NCBI GenBank assembly: GCA_965223435.1 | Contig: CBDCWQ010000001.1 | Coordinates: 62,001 to 126,000 of the forward strand | Length of the DNA stretch: 64,000 nucleotides | Direction: 5' to 3' | Origin: CBDCWQ01 sp965223435 | Lineage (GTDB): Bacteria > Myxococcota > Kuafuiibacteriia > Kuafuiibacteriales > Kuafuiibacteriaceae | In this document: piece by piece, positions 9,412-16,827 of the stretch | Layout of the letters: each line of letters starts with the position of its first letter | Numbering within the stretch: the stretch's first letter is position 1 | The notes under the pieces: model-generated | What the model was told of the DNA's origin: nothing | The model's input: the letters and a program-made list of their open reading frames with translations, nothing else | Database searches by the model: none | Position numbers and translations under genes: made by a program

Positions 9412-9470
9412 GCTAGAGCACATCTCATAACCTCATTTTCCTGGACCTGGACCTGGACCTGGACCTGGAC
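9412..9470 (+). repeat. Inner inverted repeat, left arm with (CTGGAC)5
   Basis: The 59-nt arm begins GCTAGAGCACATCTCATAAC, then runs through a short T-tract into five tandem CTGGAC units. It is perfectly complementary to 9840-9898. Confidence 0.9.
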
Positions 9471-9472
9471 GC

Positions 9473-9877
9473 ATGAACTACCGAAATCTCGAAGTCTACA
9501 GGTTGGCCATCGCCTTCCTGCCTCTCGCATCGCAGCTCACGGATCGATTTCCCCCCGGCTACGCAAGTTTTGCGGACCAAATCCGGCGAGCGTCGTTGTC
9601 TGTCCCGCTCAATATCGCGGAAGGCTCTGGAAAGACCAGGCCAACGGACCAAAAACGCTTCTACGCAATCGCCAGAGGCTCCGCTATGGAGTGTGGAGCA
9701 ATTGTCGACGCCTGTTTTGCTCCTGGCTTTATCGACAAAGCATCGGTTCGGGAGGCTGTTAAGATACTCGACCCGATCGTTCGCATTCTCTCCAAGATGT
9801 GCCTTCCCCTCGAACCCGCCGGTAGGAATCCAGGTCCAAGTCCAGGTCCAGGTCCAGGTCCAGGTCCAGGAAAATGA
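9473..9877 (+). CDS. Four-helix bundle protein (23S rRNA-intervening-sequence / Avd-like family)
   Basis: This 134-residue protein shows the family signature: a start like NYRNLEVYRLAIAF, a central FADQIRRASLSVPLNIAEGSG motif region and a KRFYAIARGSAME helix. Relatives are encoded in 23S rRNA intervening sequences and, as Avd, next to diversity-generating retroelements, where the four-helix bundle forms a pentameric ring that binds nucleic acid. No reverse transcriptase or variable repeat is nearby. The last ~17 residues are a Pro-Gly repeat (PGPGPGPG...) that is simply the translation of the right inverted-repeat arm, so the ORF ends inside the repeat. The start lies immediately after the left arm with no clear ribosome site, so translation may depend on the RNA structure. 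Confidence 0.88.
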   Translation: MNYRNLEVYRLAIAFLPLASQLTDRFPPGYASFADQIRRASLSVPLNIAEGSGKTRPTDQKRFYAIARGSAMECGAIVDACFAPGFIDKASVREAVKILDPIVRILSKMCLPLEPAGRNPGPSPGPGPGPGPGK

Positions 9878-9898
9878 GGTTATGAGATGTGCTCTAGC
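9840..9898 (+). repeat. Inner inverted repeat, right arm with (GTCCAG)5
   Basis: Exact reverse complement of 9412-9470. It contains the last codons and the TGA of the four-helix-bundle gene. In RNA the two arms would form a 59-bp stem closing over the whole coding sequence. Confidence 0.9.
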
Positions 9899-10015
9899 AC
9901 TAGGCAAGTCTCGTGCCAGGTTTTCGCACGAGGAGGGAGCATATCCTCTATACGGGACTGACGAGAGCCGAAGGCGATACGAGAAGCTGGTGCGAGAATC
10001 GCCAGCGAGCATGGC
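9899..10015 (+). other. Hairpin-rich spacer in the right half of the element
   Basis: This spacer between the right inner arm and the right outer repeat holds two small hairpins: CTCGTGC 9910-9916 with GCACGAG 9926-9932, and GCTGG 9986-9990 with CCAGC 10002-10006. The corresponding left spacer is only nine bases, so the element is asymmetric. No ORF is recognised. Confidence 0.5.
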
Positions 10016-10038
10016 GCAATTTCACGCTGGGACGGTAC
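10016..10038 (-). repeat. Outer inverted repeat, right copy, overlapping the ruvX 3' end
   Basis: Reverse complement of 9380-9402. On the minus strand it encodes the last residues (TVPA) and stop of ruvX, so either the element end supplies the ruvX C-terminus or the left copy was duplicated from ruvX. Confidence 0.85.
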
Positions 10039-10483
10039 TAGGGGGTGGCGAGGCTTGACTGCGGGCATCAAGCTCTTCTTGCAAGATCACGGCCGCGGCG
10101 AACGCATCGGTGTGTTTTCGTCGATCTTGAGGTAATAGACCACGCTCTTGGAGCATACGTTCCGCCTGCCAAGTGGTCAGCGCCTCATCACGTTCTGCCA
10201 CCGCCATATCGGGGAAACGGCCACGGATAGCCTCCGCAAACGCTCTTGCTTTGTGCGTAGAACGACTCTCCTTCCCGTCCAGGCACAATGGAACCCCGAC
10301 CACAAGCTCCACGATCTCATGTTTTTCAATCAGCGCCGCAATGTGGGCCAAGTCTTGTTCGAGGCTACGCCGCGTCCAGACCTCAAGAGGCCGAACTGTC
10401 CAGCGAAGATCGTCGGAAAGCGCAAAACCCAATCGTTTGGTTCCGGGATCAATACCGAGCACTCGGCCTTCAACGGTGTCCAT
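10022..10483 (-). CDS. ruvX: RuvX/YqgF-family Holliday junction resolvase-like nuclease
   Basis: This is an RNase H-fold protein of the YqgF family, which takes part in pre-16S rRNA 5' processing and is related to Holliday junction resolvases. The first catalytic Asp lies in VLGIDPGTKRLGFALSD at the N-terminus. Then come VVGVPL, a DEALTT motif (usual DERLTT) and the C-terminal catalytic-type Asp in HTDAFAAAVILQEELD. From the ATG at 10483 it is 153 residues, close to the normal ~140-150; an upstream ATG at 10507 and a longer frame to 10597 are less likely. The final residues run through the outer inverted repeat of the neighbouring element. Confidence 0.9.
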   Translation of the reverse strand: MDTVEGRVLGIDPGTKRLGFALSDDLRWTVRPLEVWTRRSLEQDLAHIAALIEKHEIVELVVGVPLCLDGKESRSTHKARAFAEAIRGRFPDMAVAERDEALTTWQAERMLQERGLLPQDRRKHTDAFAAAVILQEELDARSQASPPPSTVPA

Positions 10484-10836
10484 GGGGCGCTGCCCAGAGC
10501 CAAACATCTCCAAGGTAGTATGCGCACCCCTACAAAGATCAACCAAACAAAAACGGCCCCAGCCGAACCCGCCGAACGAAGTTCGGCCCCGCACCACCCA
10601 TCACAAGAACGCCCCCCGCATTTCGTCCCCAATTCCCAGCCCGGCTCCCAGAACGCGCCAGAGCGTCCCTGAGCACGTCACGCCCAATTAGGGGGCCCTC
10701 ACAGGGCAGACGGGGCCCCTAGAACATCCCCTGGGCACCTCAGTCCCCAGTGCCCGCCTTGCTCAGCCACCGTGCGGCCCACCATGCACCCCACAACGAG
10801 GGTGAGCCAGGTGCTCTTTTCCGGTAGGCTCATTTC
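10484..10836. other. Divergent intergenic region, ruvX / ornithine cyclodeaminase
   Basis: This 353-bp C-rich region has no supported gene. A strong hairpin is present at about 10689-10721, where TAGGGGGCCC pairs with GGGGCCCCTA with one bulge. It must hold the start signals of both divergent genes, but I cannot place -10/-35 boxes with confidence. Confidence 0.4.
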
Positions 10837-11787
10837 GTGAAGACCAGAATCCTCAGTCAAAAGGACGTGCGACGCGTGTTGACCATGAAACAGGCCGTAC
10901 CCGTTGTCGAGAAGGCATTCAAGGCCCACGGGCTCAAAGAAACCTTGATGCCCCCCAAAATCTATCTGCCCCTCCCGGAGTTCGACGGCGACTTTCGGGC
11001 CATGCCCGCCTATTTCGATGGCGCTGCCGGCATAAAGTGGGTCAACGCCCACCCCAAGAACCCAACGCGACACGGTCTCCCTTCGGTTCTTGCCACCTAC
11101 ATTCTAAACGATCCTGAGACGGCCGTGCCCTTGGCCATCATGGACGCCACCCTCCTCACAGCGGTCAGAACCGGCGCCGCCGGCGCTGTGGCTGCAAAAT
11201 ACCTTGCTCATCCCACCCCGCAGGTCGTGGGCTTCGTAGGATGCGGCGTGCAAGCCCATACCCTCCACGATGCGCTTCGTGTGGTCTTCCCCAACTTCGA
11301 AGTACAGGCCTTCGACCTCAACGACAAAGCCGCCAAAACCTTTGCCGAAAAGGCCGGGGGAAAATGCGCCACCTTAGAACAAACAGCAGGCAGCGACATC
11401 GTGTGTACCGCCACCCCATCTCGGTCTCCGCTGCTTCGCCGAGCATGGATTCAAGACGGCGCCCACATCAACGCCATGGGCGCCGACGCGCCCGGCAAGC
11501 AAGAGCTAGACCCGCAAATCCTTCTCGACGCCAAACTGGTCATCGACGAGCTCCACCAAGCAACCTCCAGCGGAGAGATCAACAAGCCATTCTCAGAAGG
11601 CACCATCACGCCTGCCGCTATTCACGCCGACCTCGGCGAAATCGTCGCTGGACTCAAACCAGGCCGAGAAGGCAATGAAATCTCCGTTTTCGACTCCACC
11701 GGCCTCGCCATCCAAGACGTCGCCTTGGCCAAACTGATCTATGAGCAAGCCGAGTCCCAAGACATTGGCCAATGCATCGCCCTCTAA
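10837..11787 (+). CDS. Ornithine cyclodeaminase / mu-crystallin family dehydrogenase
   Basis: This 316-residue protein starts at a GTG. The family includes ornithine cyclodeaminase, archaeal alanine dehydrogenase and ketimine reductases, all NAD(P)-dependent. Seen here are the substrate-side residues in AGIKWVNAHP, the segment TAVRTGAAGAVAAKYLA typical of the family, the nucleotide motif VGFVGCGVQA, and the later motif VCTATPSRSP. The C-terminal region IHADLGEIVAGLKPGR is also family-typical. The exact substrate cannot be told: true ornithine cyclodeaminases, alanine dehydrogenases and L-lysine-derived imine reductases share these motifs. The gene is followed immediately by the tandem-repeat array. 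Confidence 0.88.
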   Translation: MKTRILSQKDVRRVLTMKQAVPVVEKAFKAHGLKETLMPPKIYLPLPEFDGDFRAMPAYFDGAAGIKWVNAHPKNPTRHGLPSVLATYILNDPETAVPLAIMDATLLTAVRTGAAGAVAAKYLAHPTPQVVGFVGCGVQAHTLHDALRVVFPNFEVQAFDLNDKAAKTFAEKAGGKCATLEQTAGSDIVCTATPSRSPLLRRAWIQDGAHINAMGADAPGKQELDPQILLDAKLVIDELHQATSSGEINKPFSEGTITPAAIHADLGEIVAGLKPGREGNEISVFDSTGLAIQDVALAKLIYEQAESQDIGQCIAL

Positions 11788-11794
11788 CCCGCGC

Positions 11795-12400
11795 CCCGCT
11801 CACCCACCTCGCCAAACCGCCACCCCGCAAGCGAAGCGCGCACCAGGAACCAAAGCTTCATGCGAAGACGGAAATCCAAACCCCGCCACCCTTACCCACC
11901 TCGCCCAAACCGCTACCCCACAAGCGAAGCGCCCACCAGGAACCAAAGCTTCATGCGAAGACGGAAATCCAAACCCCCGCAAAAACACCACCCCGCTCAC
12001 CCACCTCGCCAAACCGCCACCCCGCAAGCGAAGCCCGCACCACGAACCAAAGGTTCACGCGAAGACGGAAATCCAAACCCCCGCAAAAAAACCGCCCCGC
12101 TCACCCACCTCGCCAAACCGCTACCCCGCAAGCGAAGCGCGCAGCAGAAACCAAAGGTTCATGCAAAGACGGAAATCCAAACCCCGCCAAAAAACCGCCC
12201 CGCTCACCCACCTCGCCAAACCGCTACCCCGCAAGCGAAGCCCGCACCACGAACCAAAGGTTCATGCGAAGACGGAAATCCAAACCCCGCCAAAAAACCG
12301 CCCCGCTCACCCACCTCGCCAAACCGCGACCCCGCAAGCGAAGCGCGCAGCAGGAACCAAAGGTTCATGCGAAGACGGGAAGGCAAACTTGTTTTGCCGT
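11795..12400. repeat. Tandem array of six ~103-bp repeats
   Basis: Six imperfect head-to-tail units of about 102-104 bp start at roughly 11797, 11891, 11992, 12097, 12199 and 12302. Each contains CTCACCCACCTCGCCAAACC, then CCCCGCAAGCGAAGC, then a short palindrome (GAACCAAAGGTTC in four units), then GCGAAGACGGAAATCCAAAC. The unit length is not always a multiple of three, so the three long forward ORFs here are stop-poor noise rather than genes. The array fills the gap between a cyclodeaminase-family gene and a lipoprotein gene whose 3' ends face each other. The last unit breaks off into GGCAAACTTGTTTTGCC, a possible small terminator hairpin at 12382-12398. Confidence 0.9.
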
Positions 12401-12410
12401 TAACCCGTAG

Positions 12411-13283
12411 CTACGGTCCGAAGTCGATGACGATGACCACCCCGCCGGTTTCTTGGCCACAGGTGCAGTGACCGGCGGAGACAATATCGCCCTCGAGGTG
12501 ATCTTCGGCGCACTCCCGTTCAACCGTGCATTCGTCGACTTGCACGGGGAAGCTTAGGAGGGTTGAGCCCTCATCGTTTGAGACTTGGGCATGAAGAACA
12601 TATCGACCCGGCTTTGATGCGGAAAACGCGGCTGAGCTTCCTGAAGACGACAGGCAGTATGAAGCATCGTTGGCAGACGGTGCCAACGCGGCGACCGACC
12701 AATCCCACTGAAGCAGATTTGGATCGTCGTTGGCGTTGGCATCGAAGCGAGCGAGCTCTCCCCGACAAATCGATTTGCGCGGGCGATAACTAAGGCCCCG
12801 AATGCTTGGAGAAGTCAGCTCGGGAATCGAAGAGAGCTTGGCTTCCGGCGCGTTGCTGCACGTGGGGAGAAACTCTAGGGACTGGGTCGCTGCCGGTTCG
12901 ATGGAGACAGCCTGTGAGCGGTCTGAAGAACAGCGAGTAAACGTTTGGGCATCCGCATCGATCAACCGCGCGTCTACGAAGTAGTTTCCTGATTCAACGA
13001 GCGCCAGCGCGGTGGCCACGTAGGCGCCGAACTGGGAGGAAGCGTCGTTGGATCGACGAATCTCAAGAGGTGCAACGATCGTTTGGACCGGGCCATTGGC
13101 GTCGGAGATAACAAACTCGGCTTGGTGATCCGAAATTTCTACGCTGGCAGAAATTGCGGCCGTCATTCCGATCATGCTCATACCAGCGTATGCATTCTCT
13201 TCACCCGAGCCATCAGCCGCACTGCACGCAACCACGTACGGCACAATTAAAGTTGATCCAAAAACAGCTAACGAACGTCCCAT
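12411..13283 (-). CDS. Hypothetical lipoprotein with PKD-like region
   Basis: This 290-residue secreted lipoprotein has the lipobox VVAC near residue 20. The middle section (FVDARLIDADAQTFTRC) and a C-terminal half with an FDANANDD / LQWDWSV pattern followed by PGRYVLHAQVSNDEGS resemble PKD/Ig-like beta-sandwich domains. Several Cys residues near the C-terminus (CTVERECAED, GHCTCGQE) suggest disulphides outside the cytoplasm. No catalytic motif is seen. It points toward the tandem array, so that array would be part of its 3' region. Confidence 0.7.
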   Translation of the reverse strand: MGRSLAVFGSTLIVPYVVACSAADGSGEENAYAGMSMIGMTAAISASVEISDHQAEFVISDANGPVQTIVAPLEIRRSNDASSQFGAYVATALALVESGNYFVDARLIDADAQTFTRCSSDRSQAVSIEPAATQSLEFLPTCSNAPEAKLSSIPELTSPSIRGLSYRPRKSICRGELARFDANANDDPNLLQWDWSVAALAPSANDASYCLSSSGSSAAFSASKPGRYVLHAQVSNDEGSTLLSFPVQVDECTVERECAEDHLEGDIVSAGHCTCGQETGGVVIVIDFGP

Positions 13284-13633
13284 GAGCCCCTCCAGGCAAT
13301 TGTGTCGAAGAGTCTCGAAACTCCTCTGCAGGTCAGGGCCGCAAGGTGTACCCCCGGTGCCGGGTACGATACCAAGGTCCGGGGTGGATCCTGGAACTAC
13401 CTATGAATCTTTCAATTAGTACGCATAGTTCTCAGGTATGACATCTCATCCGGTTTTACGCGTATTGGAGGGCTCATCGGCGCATTCACCACGGGGTTGA
13501 TCTCTACACCGGAACCTGCTCTCGTGCAAAACGACCCTTGATCTACCTGGGGCGAAGGAGGCTCTCGGACACTCTTATTGGGCTCCAAAGCGGTTCGGGT
13601 GGAATGGGCTTTGGGGGAGTTTTGAGAAAACGA
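13284..13633. other. Divergent intergenic region between two lipoprotein genes
   Basis: About 350 bp with no supported gene. It has a compact hairpin near 13350 (CCCCGGTGCCGGG) and a relatively AT-rich segment at 13400-13440 that could hold promoters. Nothing more specific is visible. Confidence 0.4.
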
Positions 13634-14140
13634 ATGAGTCGAGGCATCGTTCAACTTGTGTTGCTATCCTCCTGGGTAGCGTGCCAAAAAGCTGCCGACC
13701 AGCCAGCAACCGAGAAGGCCACCGGAGGGATCGCCTCCGAAAAACATTTGGCGGACCCCGAGACACCCGACTGGAAGGCCGCATTTCAGCACGAAGTCAG
13801 CTACGAATCCGAGAAAAGCCAGCTTCGCGTTCACGTCAGCATCAAGCCCGGCTACCATGCCTATACCTTGGGAGAGACCATCGGAAAGCCCATGCGCCTC
13901 ACCGTAGACCCCAATGGCGCCTATTCTGTTGTGGACAAAGTTGGTTACCCGAAGGGAAAAGAAAAATCACTCGTCGGCGGCCGCTCAGTGACCGTCGAAG
14001 GAGAGGCCGACATCGTGGCGACCCTAAAGAAAACGCCCGGCCAAGAAGGCCCCATTGAGGGAAGTTTTCGCTATCAGGTCTGCACTGAAACAGCCTGCGA
14101 CCGACCGCGCACTGCCCCTTTCACGCTGGATGCCCAATAG
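13634..14140 (+). CDS. DsbD N-terminal-domain-like periplasmic lipoprotein
   Basis: From the ATG at 13634 the product is 168 residues, with a signal peptide and lipobox-like SSWVAC. The rest resembles the N-terminal periplasmic domain of DsbD (disulphide-bond corrector family, an immunoglobulin-like redox fold). It has VHVSIKPGYHAYTLGE near the start and FRYQVCTETACDRP near the end, the latter placing a Cys pair where nDsbD has its active-site pair. There is no DsbD membrane domain in the gene or nearby, so it would need an external electron donor. A TTG at 13622 with a GGGGAG just before it is another possible start. It is 8 bp upstream of the pseudokinase gene, probably one transcript. Confidence 0.7.
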   Translation: MSRGIVQLVLLSSWVACQKAADQPATEKATGGIASEKHLADPETPDWKAAFQHEVSYESEKSQLRVHVSIKPGYHAYTLGETIGKPMRLTVDPNGAYSVVDKVGYPKGKEKSLVGGRSVTVEGEADIVATLKKTPGQEGPIEGSFRYQVCTETACDRPRTAPFTLDAQ

Positions 14141-14148
14141 ACGGGAGA

Positions 14149-15333
14149 ATGGTTCGAGACTCTATGCCCCGCACCGGCAAGCTGTCGCTCATCCATTACG
14201 TTCGGACCCAAGGACCGTACGAAGACTGGATAGGCTACTTGGAAGCTGACGGAAGACCAGAGGAGCCCGTTTTGGCTCGGGTACCGGATCAGAACAACAG
14301 CGATCAAGCACTTCTTCAGCAAGGCCTACGACACGCCACAGACATCGCCAAGCTGGTCGAGCACCCCAACGTTGTCTACTACTTTGGCACGCTCTTTGGA
14401 AACAACGATGATATCGCCCAACTTTCAGAGCTCGTCGATGGTTTGAGTCTAGATGACCTTGTCTCAGCAGCCGAGGCAAAAGAACAAGGCCTTGCACTGG
14501 ATCTCATCGTTTGGATCGGCCGCCAGATTGCCGAAGGACTGGCACACGCACACTCTCTCGGTGTAGCCCATCCATTTTTGTGCGCAGACCGCATCCTGGC
14601 GAGCCGTGAGGGTGTCATCAAGATAGATTTCGGCGTCCCACCTTTTCAGGATCCACAGCAGCCTCTGGCAGCGAACACCGAACGAACGGAGACGGATCGA
14701 AGTCTGTCGGGCATTGAGCCTCCCGTGCGTGACACGATAAGACTCACCGGGATCTTGAACGCAATGCTGGCGCCCCATCTTCGGGGGGAGCAGAGTCAAG
14801 AGGCGCCAAGCAACAACCTTGCGCCGGCCGTTCCGGAGTCACTTCTACGCTTGTTGAAGGAACTGAATGAAGCGCCTCACAAGCATCCGCTGAGTGACAT
14901 CACCGCCAAGCTGACACGATGTTTTTATGCAGACCTCGACGGTGACGACGAACGGGGCGCCGAAGCGCTCGTGCTGTGGGTAAACCGATGTCGTCACCGA
15001 GAACCGGGTACATCCAAAACCATTTCGGTGGAGCTCACCTCGAGTTCTAAAAGCATCAGTGGCCAGTTTTCACAGCTCTTAGAACAACGCGCTCAGCCGG
15101 TGCGGCCGGAGTCATTGACCAGCGGTGACGCTCCCAGGTTTTTAGGGCCCAATCCCGAGCGCGCCGCGCCCACGGTGGCCTCTTCGTCCCATCCTGCGCT
15201 GTCGCTGGGCTCAGCGAAACTCAAACAGGTCTCGGAAAGCATCCCCCTGGCGCGTCCCTCGCCCATCCGTTGGTTCTTGCTCGGTTTCACAATCACCTTC
15301 GGGTTGACCATCTGGATCCAGAATTTCTTCTGA
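14149..15333 (+). CDS. Tail-anchored serine/threonine pseudokinase
   Basis: This 394-residue protein has a kinase-like fold: LVEHPNVVYYFGTLF matches the alphaC/beta4 region and IGRQIAEGLAHAHSLGV the alphaE helix of Hanks kinases. The catalytic HRD loop has become HPFLCADRIL, so the catalytic Asp is missing, while IDFGV keeps the DFG position. The beta-3 Lys is not obvious (VLARV) and no glycine loop is seen. It is therefore probably catalytically dead. A Ser/Pro-rich linker (~residues 285-365) leads to a single C-terminal membrane helix (WFLLGFTITFGLTIWI), giving a cytoplasmic domain anchored at its tail. It follows the DsbD-N-like gene by 8 bp. Confidence 0.78.
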   Translation: MVRDSMPRTGKLSLIHYVRTQGPYEDWIGYLEADGRPEEPVLARVPDQNNSDQALLQQGLRHATDIAKLVEHPNVVYYFGTLFGNNDDIAQLSELVDGLSLDDLVSAAEAKEQGLALDLIVWIGRQIAEGLAHAHSLGVAHPFLCADRILASREGVIKIDFGVPPFQDPQQPLAANTERTETDRSLSGIEPPVRDTIRLTGILNAMLAPHLRGEQSQEAPSNNLAPAVPESLLRLLKELNEAPHKHPLSDITAKLTRCFYADLDGDDERGAEALVLWVNRCRHREPGTSKTISVELTSSSKSISGQFSQLLEQRAQPVRPESLTSGDAPRFLGPNPERAAPTVASSSHPALSLGSAKLKQVSESIPLARPSPIRWFLLGFTITFGLTIWIQNFF

Positions 15334-15778
15334 TGCGCGGCGCTTGGACGTTCGGCCGCGGTCCCGGACGCGCCCAACAAGGGCCATGACCTCGACCGCA
15401 CCGCGCGAGTCCTCCTGGCTCTCGCGCGGCGTGGCCACCGTTCCCCCACAGGTACGTTCATGGCGACATTTCGGGTTACCCGGTAAAAACCCTTTATATT
15501 TATCCCCGTTAAACCACGTATCTGGTGAGCGAAGCGGTGCCCGTAGACAGCCAACACGGGTAGCCCCCTAAACGAAGCGGTTGCGGGCGCACGAGCAACG
15601 GGTCCGTGACCCAATCCTGACGAAGAAATGACCCTGGCGTGACCGTTCATCTCATAGCCTTGAAGCTCGGATCCACTCGGCAAGCCTCAGGGAAACCAGG
15701 AGTCGTGGAGTCGGGCGCGGGGGACGCACATCCCCGAGTTAGGGATACCGAAGAAGGCATGAAAGGCTCAAAAACACC
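15334..15778. other. 445-bp gap upstream of the desaturase gene
   Basis: No supported protein gene. The region contains a locally AT-rich stretch (CCCTTTATATTTATCCCCG, near 15490) that could be a promoter. Then come several short self-complementary segments (CCCGT...ACGGG at 15540-15565; GGGTCCGTGACCC at 15600-15612) that may fold. Just before the desaturase start, a seven-codon ORF (15759-15782, MKGSKTP) with AGAAGG upstream ends in a TGA that overlaps the desaturase ATG, which could couple translation. Confidence 0.35.
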
Positions 15779-16771
15779 ATGAGGAACATCGGAAACAATC
15801 TGTCAAACGGGGGCAGCAGCGGGGTCGAGCCCCAAAAGCAGGCTTCCCCCGGGCCAACGACAACGGACGTTGCTGTCAACGACGTGCAAAAAGCGGCAAG
15901 CCGAAGTTGGACCAAGGTCTACTTGGGCATGGGCTCTATTCCGTTCTGGGGCGTGCATCTGACCGCCCTGATCGGCGTGTTCGCACTCGGGTGGTCGGCA
16001 AAGGGGTTTGCGCTGGCGATCGCGCTCTACTTCGTCCGGATGTTTTTTGTCACCGCCGGCTATCACCGATACTTTTCTCACCGGACGTACAAAACCTCCC
16101 GTTTTTTCCAGTTTGTCCTGGCTTGGGGTGCAAGCACCTCACTTCAAAAAGGCGTGCTCTGGTGGGCAGCGCATCACCGCCGACACCACAAATACTCCGA
16201 CACGCCTAAAGACGTGCACTCTCCGAGACAGTATGGATTCTGGTGGTCCCAAATTGGCTGGATTCTCGCACCCGATTTCAACACGACCGATATGACCCGA
16301 GTGCCAGACTTGGCTCGTTACCCGGAGCTTCGATGGATCAACCGCTATCACCTGATTCCCGGAATCACGCTGGCGGTCTTGCTCTTTCTCGTGGGTGGTG
16401 CTCACGCTCTGATTTGGGGCTTTTTTGTGTCAACGACGCTTCTTTGGCACGGAACTTTCACCATCAACTCCCTCACCCACGTTTTTGGCCGTCGGCGCTA
16501 CCTGACAACAGACGATTCTCGTAACAGCTTTATCCTCGCCCTCATCACCATGGGAGAAGGATGGCACAACAACCACCATCACTATCAAAGTGCAGCCCAG
16601 CAGGGGTTTCGGTGGTATGAGCTCGACCTCAGCTATCTGGTTCTCAGACTTTTGGGTGCCCTCCGAATCGTATGGGACATTCGAAAGGTCCCACCCCACG
16701 TCGTGTCCAATCAGCCTAAGCGAACGGAGAAGAAGGACAAATCGGACCCCCTTCTCAAAAACGCAGCCTAA
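15779..16771 (+). CDS. Membrane fatty-acid (acyl-CoA delta-9 type) desaturase
   Basis: This 330-residue integral membrane di-iron desaturase has all three His boxes: HRYFSH after residue ~95, HHRRHH near residue 130, and HNNHH near residue 262. The spacing matches stearoyl-CoA/acyl-lipid delta-9 desaturases (also GWHNNHHHYQSAA and WYELD). Hydrophobic segments surround the boxes as expected for a four-helix membrane protein. It would introduce a double bond into saturated acyl chains and so control membrane fluidity. It precedes a two-component system on the same strand, so a sensing link to membrane state is possible but unproven. The first ~45 residues are Ser/Gly/Asn-rich and non-conserved. 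Confidence 0.93.
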   Translation: MRNIGNNLSNGGSSGVEPQKQASPGPTTTDVAVNDVQKAASRSWTKVYLGMGSIPFWGVHLTALIGVFALGWSAKGFALAIALYFVRMFFVTAGYHRYFSHRTYKTSRFFQFVLAWGASTSLQKGVLWWAAHHRRHHKYSDTPKDVHSPRQYGFWWSQIGWILAPDFNTTDMTRVPDLARYPELRWINRYHLIPGITLAVLLFLVGGAHALIWGFFVSTTLLWHGTFTINSLTHVFGRRRYLTTDDSRNSFILALITMGEGWHNNHHHYQSAAQQGFRWYELDLSYLVLRLLGALRIVWDIRKVPPHVVSNQPKRTEKKDKSDPLLKNAA

Positions 16772-16827
16772 AAGATCGGGCACATACTTCTGGCATCTGC
16801 TTGGGGCCGTGGCACAATGCCTATCCA

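Larger units (their letters stand above)
9380..10038 (+). mobile_element. Inverted-repeat element carrying a four-helix-bundle gene
   Basis: Two nested perfect inverted repeats bracket one small gene. The inner pair is 9412-9470 with 9840-9898 (59 nt each) and the outer pair is 9380-9402 with 10016-10038 (23 nt each). The inner arms contain five tandem copies of CTGGAC (or GTCCAG). The left inner arm ends two bases before the gene's ATG, and the right arm encodes its C-terminus and stop. There is no transposase. The layout recalls the stem-flanked intervening sequences of 23S rRNA that carry related four-helix-bundle genes, but this copy sits between protein genes. Calling it mobile is inference, supported by decayed relatives at 26493 and 50441. 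Confidence 0.6.

Noticed and set aside
9441..9470. CTGGAC tandem repeats as a CRISPR array
   Set aside because: No spacers, only 6-bp units inside a perfect inverted repeat; no cas genes nearby.
9473..9877. Diversity-generating retroelement (Avd-like protein)
   Set aside because: No reverse transcriptase, template repeat or variable repeat in the window; only the four-helix-bundle gene matches.
11741..12471. Three long overlapping forward ORFs (203-220 codons) in the tandem array
   Set aside because: They exist in all three phases of a stop-poor ~103-bp repeat with changing frame; composition is Pro/Lys/Arg/His-rich noise.
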